From contig CAMZMU010000052.1 of the NCBI GenBank assembly GCA_947311845.1, positions 133,639,169-133,703,168 on the forward strand: a stretch of DNA of 64,000 bases, read 5' to 3'. Position 1 is the first letter of the stretch. Each line of letters opens with the position of its first letter. Below, piece after piece: positions 1 through 11,893 of this stretch. This DNA comes from Poa pratensis. Taxonomy: Eukaryota > Streptophyta > Magnoliopsida > Poales > Poaceae. A program made the translations under genes and the position numbers. The notes under the pieces are model-generated. The model saw only the letters and a list, made by a program, of their open reading frames with translations. It was not told the DNA's origin and did no database searches.

Positions 1-412
1 AGACATGGTTGGCTGGAAACAAGCCACATGGCTCTCCCACCAACAGCCAGCAGCACCAACCAAGAGGTAGGTGGCAAAGTTGACTTGTTCAGCCAATGGG
101 ACATGCAGCGCGGAGAACTTGCGCTCCAAAGCACGAAGCCAATCATCAGCTTCCAGTGGCTCCTTAGCATCAGCAAAGGTGGGTGGCTGCGAACGCAGGA
201 ACTCAGTGAGAGTGTTGCACTCGTTCCTCCGTGCATTTGCTGCACCAACTGCTCAAGCAACGCTCATTGCGCCCACGGTTCTCCTCAATGGCCATCAAGA
301 CTTGAGCCATTGTGGGTGGTGGCGGCAGATCATCCTCATCATCATTGTGGTTACCGCGACCACCACGGCCTCCACGCCTCCTCGAGCCATTCTGGAGATT
401 TGACAATGACAC
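1..412 (-). pseudogene. Element A gag, N-terminal part, frameshifted
   Basis: The minus-strand translation begins with a basic, Gly/Arg-rich and acidic stretch (GSRRRGGRGGRG, then DDEDDLPPPP). It continues with MAQVLMAIEENRGRNE, a segment characteristic of plant gypsy gag proteins. Just after RNER the frame breaks. The rest (FLRSQPPTFADAKEPLEA, then WLRALERKF) continues in another frame towards position 1, where the window cuts it. No ATG lies in frame immediately upstream of the recognisable part, so the true start is lost or further upstream. In the family this is the nucleocapsid/capsid precursor that packages element RNA; this copy cannot make an intact protein. Confidence 0.8.
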
Positions 413-938
413 GGTTAGTATCTTTCTCCGAATGGTCGAACAATAGCATTAGCGTCTTCACAAGTACACAGACTAGGGACGATAATACTTTGCGAGAAGG
501 AAAACAACAAGATAGAACTTGGGTCGAAGATCAGCATCATGTGCTACTAGTGAGAGTTAAGAAATCACAACTTAACACACTCTAGTTGGCACAATCCGGG
601 ACCTTATGTTCAAGTCCGTGGGTTAAACCCAAAGAAAGGATCAAATGATTGACTCGGTAGAACATCTGAGTTGATTTGGGATTGCAACGCAGCGGGAGCA
701 ACGTGACACATAACACTCAAGGTCGAACCCACCCACGTTTCTCCTAATTTTGAAGTAACAGGTGAGAAGTAAAACTTTAAACTCAAATCGAGTAAGATTG
801 CTCCGAGATTAGAGGGTAACCAGATAAGGAGTAAAAAGAATCCTAAGATGGTTTTCACAACTCATTTTTAGGTTAAAATATTTTCACAAACACTAGACTC
901 AACATCGACCAGTAGAAGGGTTTCCTACAGGCAGTACT

Positions 939-950
939 GCTCTGATACCA
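939..950 (-). promoter_or_regulatory. Primer-binding site of element A (initiator tRNA-Met)
   Basis: On the minus strand the sequence is TGGTATCAGAGC, complementary to the 3' end of plant initiator tRNA-Met. It lies 3 nt from the LTR end at 954, the expected place for minus-strand priming of reverse transcription. This fixes both the orientation of A and its LTR boundary. Confidence 0.9.
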
Positions 951-953
951 ACT

Positions 954-3900
954 TGTGGCGCCCCGACCCGACTGCTATACAGTGATGCTGTGTGTCACCG
1001 GTTAAGCGATACAACCGGAGGTTACGGGTTTACCAATCCCCGGCCAAAACCTTTGGCAGGCGTTGCTGGGTACACCTCACTCCAGACAACGCAACACCCC
1101 GATTGATGCCTTAACACAGGCACAACTATCAAAGCATAATAGTAAGATCAAGACTTGTGGAACAACTGGCACATCACAGACTCTACGACACAAAATCATA
1201 TAGTTCAACTCTTATACAGAGAAAGATAGCAAATGACAACAGAGGTCACAGACCCAACATTACAACAAGCGGAAGCGAAAGGTTGTTCTAAACAACAAGA
1301 ACCAACATATGGCCTAAGAGGCCTACAGATAAACATCACAACGCCAGCTGTTCCAGGATGTCCCAAGCTGCCACCTGGGAACCCCAGACTACTCGTCGAC
1401 GTCCACAAAGAACCCACCTTCGAGTCGGTGAAGTCCTCCTCTGAAACAAAAGCAAAGACGTTGAGTTCGACGAACTCGCAAGATTAAGAGCTAATATATG
1501 CTCGATGATTAGCTGTTCAAGGTTTTATGGCTCTTTTGCATAAAGCTGATTTTATTTATGAAAAACATAACTCAAAGGCATCGACTATTAGAACATTTTC
1601 AAAGAGGGGTAAGAAGTAACTCTTTTCTTTGAGATCACCTTTCTCAAACATCACCAACATCACCATTGTACCTGTTCATCAAAGGCACCTCCCCGAATCA
1701 CCCTCGAGGAAGTCAACCTTACATTCGTGGAATTGGTACCTCTAGTACCCAGTTTTTAATCATTCCGTTAAAGTTATTCTATGATCATCGTCCATTCCCA
1801 AGTCGTCCGTAACCGTGGACACGGCTTTTCGAAAAGATTTAACCCTGCAGGGGTGTACAAATGTTTGCCACGCGTACCGCCGGCCCATTACCTGCGCATT
1901 AGCTCTCTTCCTTGGAAAGCCGGCTGGGTGGGAACGGTGTCGACTTCTCCCTCGTTAAGGACTTTCCAGGATCATCAGTGGCAGTAGGGCTGCCAGGATC
2001 ACAACACCCCGCCCCACGGCCACTTATTTTCCTAACACCACCATCCTCATCTCAGTTCAACACCATCACGCACGCGCAAATGGAAAGCCAAACTAGAGGA
2101 CCCTGGCTAGCCCCGCTCGAGTTATTTAGTCTATGAGGGTTCCTGCAATTGCATAGGCCTCACGCATGGTTGCACGCTCAGTCTTGGTTCAGGAGGTACA
2201 GAACTCGCACCTAGGCGGCAAGAACGAGACAACCCACCACATTCCATGTGGCCTCTCATCCCCACCTTCTTAGCATTTTATTATCCATCTCCACAATTCT
2301 CCACCATCAACATCACTGTCACAAGTTAACACCTGTTTCCAGCATTCACCATCCCTAGTACAACTAGGCATTTCACTAAGCATGGCTAAGCACTTGCATA
2401 GCATAGTAAGTATTCCATGGCCAACAATACAAACCTATGGTAATAGGAAGGTAAAACAGGTATTGGCAACAGGATTCTAATGCAACTAGTAGGATACTCT
2501 AATCCAGGCAAAAGACATTTAGAACCGCATGCAATATTATAGTGGAGAAAATAATTGCGGAAAATAGGATAAGATATGCTCAGAGGGGGGATTACGCTTG
2601 CCTTGTTCAGAGTGCTGGTAGTACGGATCGTCACAAGACGGGGGTGGCACTTCACCTCCTTGATCTACCGATGCACAAACAACACCGGAAAAACAATCAA
2701 CACATGGCAATTGTGCAATGCATACAAGGATGATGATATGACATTTTAAATGCACCCTAGAGCCTTAGACATGACCAACAAGTTAAATAGGGTCCCCGTT
2801 ATACTCATTGCATTATTTGGGATAAACCCCATATTTAAACTTAGTGATTATAATTACTACTAGAGCACATTATTGTGATTGTGAACCATGATGCATGATG
2901 ATAGAGATTTTGGATCACTCATGTTTTTCTGAGCATTTTGATATAGGAACACATTTTTCGGAGGTCCCGGTAAAAAGTTATTAATTTTAAAAGTTTCTCC
3001 TTTTTTTTTAATCATAGGATTTTAATATCACTAGAAGCACCATATTTTAAAAGTGAACAAAAATGCGTGATATTTATTTTAAAGTTTTATTCTCAACTTT
3101 CTGGGTATTTTGGTATATTACAAGCATTTTTGGGATACACCGATAAAATTCATCATTTTAATGCATTTTAAGTTTGGATATGATCTTTTGATAAATTAAC
3201 AACACAAGAATATGTAATATATGTGGATTAGGGATACAAGGTGAAAAGAAAACTGAACTTTCAAAATCAATATGGAATTTCGGATGTCAGCCCGGAATTT
3301 TCCGAGTTTTGTACCGGCAGAGAAATCAGTCCGGAATTATTTCCGGTCCAAATCCGGGTATAGACCGGACTGAAAACCACCGGTCCAGTAGCATTTTGTT
3401 AAACCGGTATAGAACCCGGAAAAATCCGGAATCCTCACCGGTTCGTCCACGCGGTGCGATGACTACGGCGTCGACGACCGCGGCGTGGAGCACGGCGAAA
3501 TCACGGCGAACCAGTGCGGGAGGGGGAGAGGGGAAAAGCCAGCACGGGCCAGCAGCTCACCACGCGAGCAGTGGAGAGGTCGGGGTGGCCGGAGGGAGGC
3601 CGACGGCGACGAGGTCGAGCGTGGCGGAGCTCGGGCAGTGGCGGCGGGGTCACGGACGTCGGCGTCTATCCCGTGCCTCCCCGCGCGATTCCTCGGGCGT
3701 GGAGGTGGAGCGGACCACGGCGGAGCCGCCGGTGGTCGGGGATTTGTCCGGGAGGGCCTTAATCGGAGGAGAGGCGACGGCGCGGTGCGGCGGCTCGGTG
3801 GGAGCGTAGAGGGGGAAGAAAACGGGAGCCGGCAGGCGGGGAGATGGGAGTGGGGCAGGTGGGCAGCGTGTGCTCACTCCCCTTGCAGTGGTGGCAGAGA

Positions 3901-4521
3901 GGAGAGGGCCCAGGGGCGACGAGCTCGGCGAGATGGTCCGGCGGCAGCGCGACGCTGCGCGTCGATACAGGGGAGAGGAGAGAGATAGCGACTTTGCACT
4001 TGGCCCCCTAGGAGATTTACAAGTATCACAGATGGGTCCTTCTTCAGTACTGGATACAAATTACAGTATGGTTTTTGAATTAAGTGGGCAACTTAAACAA
4101 TTCCAAAAATTATGCCAATTTTTGGGGAGCCTCCTTGCACCTTGGGCCAACACCCATAAGAAAATCAGAGCATTTGGAGACCATTTGCTTGGGGAATAAA
4201 ATAAGAAGTGCTTGTATGCAATTTTGAGAATTTCCAAATAATATTCTTTTAGGATTTTGAAGCAAGCCAAAATAACGATTGGAGCCCTTGGGACTTCCTC
4301 GACAAATATAAGATGTCGAAGTAATTTTGTTTGCAAGTTTGATTGTCTTCCTTGTTGTGAAATTTGTTGGGACAAGTTTTTGCATTATTGGTTTTCAACA
4401 TTGCTAAGAATAAATTGTGTGTGGCTTAGCAATTTAAATGGATGCAATGATGCATGCATGCCATGATGCAAAAGAGGACACAAAAGTGAAAATTTGGTAC
4501 TCAAATTTTGGGGCTGTTACA
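954..4521 (-). repeat. Long LTR of element A (5' LTR, 3568 bp)
   Basis: In minus orientation it begins TGTAACAGCCCC and ends GGCGCCACA, giving TG...CA termini beside the PBS. It is unusually long and mosaic: AT-rich arms, a CCGG-dense patch (3292-3441) and a GC-rich block (about 3420-3990) that opens spurious reading frames on both strands. A motif beginning GTCCGTAACCG at 1805-1826 is shared with the solo LTR at 8549-8570, so the two LTRs belong to related families. No protein-coding gene is supported here. Confidence 0.85.
3292..3441. repeat. CCGG-dense patch in the LTR of A
   Basis: Eleven CCGG tetranucleotides occur in 150 bp (first 3292, last 3438), mostly 10-20 bp apart, set in AT-rich DNA. 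It sits at the edge of the GC-rich part of the LTR. It is not an exact tandem repeat. Confidence 0.7.
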
Positions 4522-5444
4522 CTTTCTCCTTTAATGATAATTGCATTGAGTCCTTTAATATTTTGAAGAATGCTTTAATAAGTGCTCCTATTATTCAACC
4601 TCCTGATTGGAAATTGCCTTTTGAAATTATGTGTGATGCTAGTGATTGCGGTTGGGGCTGTTTTGGGCCAACATGTTGATAAGAAACTGAATGTTATTTA
4701 TTATGCTAGTAGAACACTTGATGCTGCTCAAAGAAATTATGCTACAACTGAAAAAGAATTTTCAGCAGTGCTATTTGCTTTTGACAAGTTTAGACCTTAT
4801 ATTACTGATTCAAAAGTCACACTGCATACTGATCATTCTGTTATTAAATACTTAATGCATAAGAAAGATGCTAAGCCTAGACTAATAAGATGGGTATTTT
4901 TATTGCAAGAGTTTGATTTACACATTGTTGATAGGAAAGGGGAAGATAATCAAGTAGCTGATCATCTCTCTAGAATGGAAAATATACCTGATGATCCTAT
5001 TCCTATTAATGATAGCTTTGTTAATGAACAACTGGCAAATATTAATGTTTCTAGTGCTAAAGTTGCATCTCCATGGTTTGCCAATATGCAAATTTTATTG
5101 TTAGTAAAGTTTTACCTCCACACTTCACTTATCAACAAAGAAAGAAATTCTTTTATGATCTTAGGCATTATTTTTGGGATGATCCTTTTCTTTATAAGAA
5201 AAGTGTGGATGGTATTATTAGACCTTGTGTATCTGAGCATGAACAACAGGCTATTATAAGAGAATGTCATGACAGTCCCTATGGAGAGCATCATGCAGGA
5301 GATCGTACAGGTGCAAAGGTATTACAATCTGGTTTCGATTGGCCTACTTTATTTAAGGATTGTGCTGAATATGTTAAATCTTGTAATAAATGTCAAAGAG
5401 TAGAAAATATTGGTAGGAGAAATGAAATGCCTCTGAATTATCTT
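4522..5444 (+). pseudogene. Element B pol: RNase H and integrase zinc-binding domain, frameshifted
   Basis: The first piece reads through the RNase H strand [10 protein letters not shown] and then shifts frame. The next frame gives [20 protein letters not shown], the [11 protein letters not shown] motif and [11 protein letters not shown], the order seen in gypsy RNase H. A second shift near 5080 leads into the integrase zinc finger: an HDSPYGEHH histidine pair and a CNKC cysteine pair about 30 residues later. The coding segment stops at 5444, where a Mutator-like element is inserted. RNase H would degrade the RNA of the RNA/DNA hybrid and the zinc finger would help bind cDNA ends. At least two frameshifts make this copy non-functional. 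Confidence 0.9.
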
Positions 5445-5789
5445 GGACGAAGACTACAGAGCGGCGTCGCACAATTACCTTAGCTAGCGGCGGTATTAAT
5501 CAGCCCATGAGGCTCTCGTAATCATCCTAGTAGGACCGGCAAAAGCAGTTTCGAGGCCGAAAAGTTAAGTCGGAACGTTCACACGACATGCATCCTAGAA
5601 AGAACGCATGCCTCTCTGTTTGCATGCATCGGTCAAATATTCCAGCAAGAGATTCTCCTGAATTCGTCTTTTTCAAAAAGATTTATCTTTCAAACCGTTC
5701 ACTCGATTGACCATCTGTTTTCACTATTAACTTTCTCACGCCGAGATCTTCGAAACTAAATCTCATTTATATATGTTTTGACAATATTT

Positions 5790-6780
5790 TTTGTCGGTAA
5801 TTATCAGATTATTGTCACGTAGCTATCATATTATGCACAACTTAGTTAGTGGATTAAAAAATAAGTATCGTGCACTCTGCAATATGCAAAACTCAGTCAT
5901 CGATTTACTTAATATATTGTTTTTATTTACCAAATTAACTGGTATGATTACCGCTTTAATCTAGTGTGACTACCACCAGACTATTCTAGTGTCCTCCAAT
6001 TTTTTCACACTCTGCAACTATGAGGTTGATTTGTCAAACCTGCCAATTTTTTTGAGAGAAACTACCAGATATTCAAATTCAGCAGAAAACACCTATCAAC
6101 TTTTGGAGATAAAGTGCCATACTTTTTTACTGCAGCTATCAGATTAATTAATAACACCTACCAATTTCTTTGAGAACAACAATCAGATTTTCAAGTTCAC
6201 CTATCAAGTTGATTTAAAACACCTACCAATTTGTGAGCCACAAGCTTTTTTTCATACATTATCAATCTTGTCAATATAGCTATCAAATTGTTCCAATGCA
6301 ACTATGCCATTTCTCTAATACAATTATGAGATTATTCAGTAGTAGGTATCAGATTTTCTTGAAACAATTTCTAGGTTTTCCAATACATTTAGCATCTACT
6401 AAATTTATCGGAACAATTGCCATTCGAAAACAACTATCAGATCGGTTACTAATAGTTATCGGGTTATTTGACCATAGACACAATTATCAAATTGATTAGT
6501 CACAATTATCAGATTAATTAGTTACAGTTTTCAGATTATCCAGTTCGTAGCTACCAGATTAAATTAGCATCTCAGATTATCCAATTCGTAGCTACCGGAT
6601 AAAATTAGCTACAAAAGGAGCAGCTGCCAGATAAATTAGTCACAGTTAGCAAATTAATTAGTCGCAACCTGACACAATTACCAGTAACAACTAGCAGTTT
6701 ATCCAAGTGCCTAGCTGCCAAATTCTTATTGCCTACTTGCTAAACAAATTACGGTTGCTAATTGTCGGATCTCAGATTCT
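5790..6780. repeat. Degenerate short tandem repeats (TATCAGATTA-like)
   Basis: Variants of an AT-rich unit built on ATCAGATTA, TACCAGATTA and AACTATCAG recur dozens of times at irregular spacing. The clearest pair is about 40 bp long: CAGATTATCCAGTTCGTAGC near 6533 and CAGATTATCCAATTCGTAGC near 6571. No gene is supported. The whole block lies inside the putative MULE. Confidence 0.6.
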
Positions 6781-6939
6781 CTAGTCGAAAATTAATCTCC
6801 AAAAATTGGAGACACATATGACTGGGGGATCAGTCACAGGATATTTCACATGCAAAAATGCAGGATATCTCCAACGAAAATCAAGAGAAGGAAAAGACCA
6901 AATCGAGATGTACGGGAGAGGAAAAATTCAGGCAAACAT

Positions 6940-7275
6940 GGCGCCGGCTGCCAGTCTCGCCATCGCGGACGACTCTATTTTCTCGTCGACCACAGCCTCC
7001 TTGTGCTTTGCTCGTGGTGGCCTTATCGTGCTTGCCAGCAGCTACCTCCTACTCGCGCTCGTCCGCGGTGGCTTCATCGCGCTGGCCGACACCGGTCTCT
7101 TCATCATCGCGCTCGGCGACAGGCAGCCGGCATGCTCCATTATCGGTGACGCTCACTTACCAGCAAGCTCATCGGCAGCAGCCTTCTTGCTACATGCTCA
7201 CCAGCGGTGACCTCCTTGGATGCGCTCGACGGCGGGCTCCCGCTGCATGCTCGTCGTCGGTGGCATTCCCGTGCT
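6940..7275. other. GC-rich block inside the MULE, possible captured sequence
   Basis: An abrupt GC-rich island sits in otherwise AT-rich DNA between the tandem repeats and the right end. Frames open on the plus strand (for example 6806-7210), but none gives a recognisable domain. In Mutator-like elements such islands are often captured host gene pieces (Pack-MULE). That reading is inference here. Confidence 0.35.
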
Positions 7276-7432
7276 AGAGACGGGAGCCCTAGCCTCGTGC
7301 TAGTCAGCCCATGTTGAGGGGATAAGATAACGCGTGGACGTGGGAGGCGATGCCTTTTCGCGAATCTTGGCGTGCTGCCGCACGGAAGAGATGTGCGTGC
7401 GGCACCTCTGTTTAGCTTTTCCCATTATTCTT

Positions 7433-7964
7433 TGCCACTTGAGCCATTTGATGTGTGGCGTTTTGACTTTATGTGACCTTTCCCAGAATCAAAGATAAAG
7501 CATACTCATATTTTGGTTGCAGTAGATTATGTTACAAAGTGGGTGGAAGCAATTCCAACCAAAAGTGCAGACCATGCCACAACAATGAAGATGCTAAAGG
7601 ACATCATTTTCCCCAGGTTTGGTGTTCCTAGATTCTTAATTACTGATGGTGGTTCTCATTTCTTGCATGGTGTTCTTAGAAAAACTTTGGCAAAAAATGA
7701 TGTTAACCATAGAATTGCTACTCCTTATCATCCTCAAACAAGTGGACAAGTTGAATTAAGTAATAGGGAAATTAAACTCATTTTGGAAAAGACAGTTAAT
7801 AAGTCTGGGTCTGATTGGCCACTTAAAATTAATGATGTATTATGGGCTTATAGAACTGCTTTTAAAAATCCTATGGAAATGTCTCCTTACAAAATGGTCT
7901 ATGGAAAAGCTTGTCATTTACCTGTTGAATTAGAACATAATGCTAGATGGGCTATTAAACAATT
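7433..7964 (+). pseudogene. Element B integrase catalytic core
   Basis: This continues the integrase after the MULE. PFDVWRFDFM is followed by a frame break. The open stretch from 7513 then carries the three catalytic acidic residues in their usual settings: VAVDYVTKWVEA, LITDGGSHF about 55 residues later, and SGQVELSNREIK 35-36 residues further on. HPQTSG and WAYRTAFK are also typical of gypsy integrase. The enzyme would join cDNA ends to host DNA. The segment is interrupted after AIKQ by a solo LTR at 7965. Apparent codons from 7965 to 8022 belong to the LTR and are not integrase. Confidence 0.92.
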
Positions 7965-10900
7965 TGTAGCGGACCTGCACTTAAAAATTGGCAAGATCCC
8001 TGTGTATAGTGCAAACCCCTAGATCGATTCATTGCGCACACAGTCTAAGATGAATATCATGCAAATGCGTCAAATCTTATTATATCGCATGATCCAGGCT
8101 TACAATTTTCACTACAATTTGCATAGCTCAAGCCTCAAGGCTAGCATTTCACAAAGTTTAGCACAGCGGAATACAAGTACCAGTGAGTCTCCATCATCTT
8201 CATGTGCCACAGGCGAAAACATGTTGGTTGTAGACTCGAAATCTTAAACGAAATCTCACTCGTCATCTGAACATCCTGCAAAAGTAAAAATTTGCAGCAA
8301 CGTGGGTCAGAAACATATAAAATGGAACTGGCAAGTGACATTCTGTGGATACTTAGTGAAATAACTCTAATAACCTATATGCATATTTGGCTGGTGGAGT
8401 TCAAAGGCTATTTTGCATAAAGCCAATTTTTCCTAACTCTTTGGGAAAACTTTTCTTCTAATCACCCTTGTTCACCCTTCAAAACTTTACTTGAGAAATT
8501 GGCACGTTGGGATTCTCCACTGATGTCCTTGATCAGCTGCTCAGAATTGTCCGTAACCGGGGACACGGCTAAGTATACTTAGTTTTTACACTCTCGAGAG
8601 GTTGTGCACTTTCACCACAAGACCCAATCAGCCCAAACTATCCTCTACACTCCAGCAGTGATAAGGAAAAGGAGAAGATTGAGACGAGACCTTTGAGAAA
8701 AAGTCCCTTGTTCCTCTTGGCAGACCCATACAAGAAATTCATCCGCTGAGAACTGCCGGAATCAGGTTCCTAGAACTTACTTAGTCAAGGCAGAGCCATA
8801 GTACCAAGTGGTTGCACGGGAAGCAAACTTCACTTGAGTAACATCAAATCCCTTTGTTCCTGGGTGGCCATCCATAAGTGTAATTCCACAGGATACCCCT
8901 GGGAAATCACTCAACATAAACCAAACCGCGCCAATTCCACCCAGGTGTTTCATTATAACTTAGTAGAAATTAGCTTTTCCATAAAACAAATTTTTGCATA
9001 GCATCAATAATTCTACTAAGTAATTATATAGGTTCCTAGACACATAGGAATAAACGTGCTATTCTAAACATGTCTTGCATAGCAATACTACTAAGTCCTA
9101 CACATGCTTAAGAAAAATACACTAAGTTATGCATAGACAAAATAGTAGGAGATTTATGAATGTGACACTTGCCTTGGCAACAAGGAGAGTAGGAGTAGAA
9201 GTTCACAAGTCTTCATTTCTCTCCGAAATTTCTAACACATAAAACAAGGCACAATAAACATACAAGCATAACAACAACAGCAACACTTAGGAAAAATATG
9301 ACATGCATGAGATGCAATTAAAAATCAAAAGTCAGTATTTTCTAACTTCTCTAATTTTAAAAAATCAAGCATGAGTCGAAAATGCAATCAAAACAATTTT
9401 AATAAAATAACTAAACAAAAACAATTCCTAAAAAGAAAATAAACGCAAAATCGTAGCTACTGTTATAAAAAATACTACCAAAAATATGGGGGTTGTTTCA
9501 CTGGACAGAGGGGTTGTTTCGCTCAAAAAGCTATTTTTAAACTAAAGTTATGTCAAAAATACTCAAACTTTACATTTGAAATTTGAACACATAAAAGTTT
9601 GACAAAACAGAAAACTAATACAGTCAGACGATTCTACTGTTCTAAGGATTCCAAATATATAAAAATATTTGAATTTGGATAAACATAGAAAACGTATTGA
9701 TAAAACTAAGTTACAGGGGGTTTTCTGCAAAAACTGCTAAATAAACTAATTCGGGAAAATCTTCAAAAATTCTTCTCCACGTGGCGGCTCCTGGTTGGCT
9801 GGATCTGCTAACTGCGCTGCTGACGAAGCGCTGACTGGATGTCGACGTGGCATCCTCTGATTCGCCGGTACCGAAATAAAAAAGAAACCGTCAGATCTGG
9901 ATCTGACGGTCCAGATCTGCCCGTTCCCATTCGATTTAAAGATCTAATCCTAGCCGTACAAAATAGATCTAATCTGATCCTGATTAAATTGTGCGCGACC
10001 GGCCGGAGAAACTCCGGTGACCAAAATCCGCGGTGGCGCCATGGATGCCGAGCACGTACTCGAGGTTCTACGGACTAAGGGGTCAAGAAGATCGTACCAC
10101 GACGTAGGGGACGACGAGGCGGTGTCGGTGGGGCGGTTGAGGCGTCTGGGGTGCTCCGTGTGGCCGAAAATGCCTCGCCAGGGTCGATGCAACGGCGACG
10201 AGCTTCGGTCGAGCAAGCACACGTCGATCTGGCGTCCAAAAAAAATACATGGCTATGTCAACAGGATGCGCAAGGAGAAAGTAAAGAGAAATAGATAGAG
10301 GAGAGGGCTCGGGGTCGACTCAAACCACCGGAATCGACAAGGTTCGCCGATGACAATGGTGGGAGGACGAGCTCGACTTCGAGCAGTCTGGGGGCTCTCG
10401 GGTTCGGGTGTTTGGGGTAAAAGGGAGAGGGGAACGTGGGGTTTATGTAGACGGGGACGGACGCGTCGATATTGGCCTTAATGGCACGAATTTAACGATG
10501 GAAACCGCCGGCCATTTTTGGTAACGGTGGCGTACGTGTGGAAAATATGTCCGAAATTAGGGCAGCCTATGGGCTCATGGAGGGGGCTTTTGGTTTCTAT
10601 GGAGGTCAAGATCTTTTATTAGAAAAAAATGGAACGTGATTTGGTGGAGTAAAACGTCGGGAAATAAATCGGAAAGAAACGACAAAATCAATGGTCGTGG
10701 GCGTGATTTCCGTCCATGCGGGAGGTTGAAGACGACACTGACGTCATGGCTGGCGTCAGCAATTTTTTCTTCCTCTTTTTCTGATTTTTCTTAAATCTTT
10801 CAGATCTTTTGTTTTAAAAGTCCAAATCAACTCAAACCAGTTTCTATTTTTTTTTCAAATCAAAACCTATCTACTAAAACTTTCAAACCCATATTTCCAA

Positions 10901-11327
10901 ACTTTTCAAAAAATGAAATATTCAAATATTGCATATAGGATTATTTAAACCTTTTATGTTTATTTTATAAATAGCATTTTAAATAAACTTATTTGTGTTT
11001 ATTAAAATCAAATCAAATACCACAAATGTAATTTTTGAAAAATAGTTATTTTAGTTTTCATATAAATATAATCCAAACTCAACCAAGATTCAAAATAGAA
11101 CTTATAAAACCATAACAAAACAGAAAATTTTATATGAAGCATAATATGCCCTTTTAAATATTTTCTCAAATAGTTTTCAAGTGGAATTAAATTTCCCACT
11201 TTTGAAAATTCAAATGCAAACAAAACAAGATGATGATGCATGTATGCATGATTTATATTTTCAAATCAAAATATATATAGTTTAAAAAAATGAATTTTCA
11301 AAATTTTGAAAATCTTGGGATGTTACA
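7965..11327 (-). repeat. Solo LTR of an A-related Ty3/gypsy family (3363 bp)
   Basis: The minus strand begins TGTAACATCCCAAG and ends GGTCCGCTACA. The 5-bp target duplication caatt is perfect (7960-7964 and 11328-11332), and B integrase resumes immediately after it. No internal domain or PBS is present, so this is the product of LTR-LTR recombination. It shares with the LTR of A the GTCCGTAACCG...GACACGGCT motif and a TTTTGCATAAAGC stretch. A GC-rich part lies at about 9780-10480 and AT-rich DNA at 10740-11327. No gene is supported. Confidence 0.92.
9888..9909. repeat. 22-bp near-perfect palindrome in the solo LTR
   Basis: Arms CCGTCAGATC and GATCTGACGG are separated by TG. A further CCAGATCTG follows at once. 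The palindrome lies at the boundary of the GC-rich LTR segment and could be a protein-binding or hairpin site; its role is unknown. Confidence 0.7.
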
Positions 11328-11332
11328 CAATT

Positions 11333-11764
11333 GAACTTTGATTTTAAGACTGCAGGAGAGAAGAGAATTTTTTATGTAAACTTACTAGATGAATGGAGGA
11401 ACGAAGCTTATGAAAGTGCTAAAATGTTTAAAGAAAAACTTAAATTTGGCATGACAAGAAAATTAAGAGAAAGGAATTCAAAGTAGGTGATCAAGTTTTA
11501 TTATACAACTCTAGTTTCACGTTTTCTGCAGGAAAGTTAGCTTCAAAGTGGCAGGAACCATTAGTGATACGGGAGGTGTACAGTTCATGAGCTATCCGTC
11601 TTCACGGTGACATGAAAGGTAAACCTCATGTAGTTAATGGACAACGCCTTAAACCTTATATTGTAGGAAAGAGCTTCATCGGAATGGTGGAAGAGTTGAA
11701 TTTACAAACACCGGAGGAGGTAATTGAGAGAGGTCGTGTATTTTCAGAAACCCTAAATCAATAA
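11333..11764 (+). pseudogene. Element B integrase C-terminal domain, degraded
   Basis: After the solo LTR the integrase resumes with NFDFKTAGEKR and LLDEWRNEAYESAK. A frame break precedes the region reading VGDQVLLYNSSF and LASKWQEP, the usual GPY/F-type C-terminal domain order. An in-frame TGA near 11591 interrupts it, where relatives usually have a glycine codon. HGDMKGKPHVVNGQRLKPY follows and the frame ends at TAA 11762-11764. In the family this domain contributes non-specific DNA binding. The segment confirms that all three integrase pieces come from one element. Confidence 0.85.
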
Positions 11765-11893
11765 AAGGTAACTTTAGTGTTGGAAAGTTTCTCGGAATTG
11801 CGTAATATTTCACGGTAGTCATTTTTTATGGAAATTAACGTGTGGGACAAGAAAACTGGACGAAGCGGAGACCCGACGAAGGGAACAAGGGAT

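Larger units (their letters stand above)
1..4521 (-). mobile_element. Element A: Ty3/gypsy retrotransposon, right part only
   Basis: The minus strand reads LTR (4521 to 954), a 3-nt gap, a tRNA-Met type primer-binding site, an untranslated leader (938-413) and the start of gag running off the left edge. The LTR outer end abuts pol of element B at 4522, so A was inserted in B. One copy of the expected 5-bp target duplication would be ctttc (4522-4526); its partner lies outside the window. The gag style and tRNA-Met primer fit a chromovirus of the Tekay/Del kind, but pol is not visible, so the lineage is a guess. The 413-938 leader has no supported gene. Confidence 0.85.
5445..7423. mobile_element. 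Mutator-like (MULE-type) non-autonomous insertion in B pol
   Basis: The pol reading breaks at 5444 and resumes after 7432, so 1979 bp are inserted. The left end begins GGACGAAGACTACAGAG and the right end, reverse-complemented, begins GGGAAAAGCTAAACAGAG. The two align imperfectly through CTA-ACAGAG and a following GC-rich GCAC segment, as in degenerate terminal inverted repeats. The flanks aattatctt (ending 5444) and attattctt (7424-7432) fit a decayed 9-bp target duplication. No transposase is visible. The interior has degenerate tandem repeats and a GC-rich block. An alternative is another kind of insertion whose ends have decayed. Confidence 0.5.

Noticed and set aside
939..950. tRNA-like matches (TGGTATCAGAGC and TGGCGCCGTTGCC) as tRNA genes
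   Set aside because: They are only 12-18 nt, adjacent to LTR ends, and are primer-binding sites; no cloverleaf surrounds them.
3309..3988. Long overlapping frames in the GC-rich part of LTR A
   Set aside because: They lie inside an LTR, overlap on both strands and have low-complexity Arg/Gly/Ala translations. GC-rich DNA simply lacks stop codons.
7965..8022. Apparent continuation of B integrase
   Set aside because: The codons belong to the inserted solo LTR; the true continuation is at 11333, after the caatt duplication.
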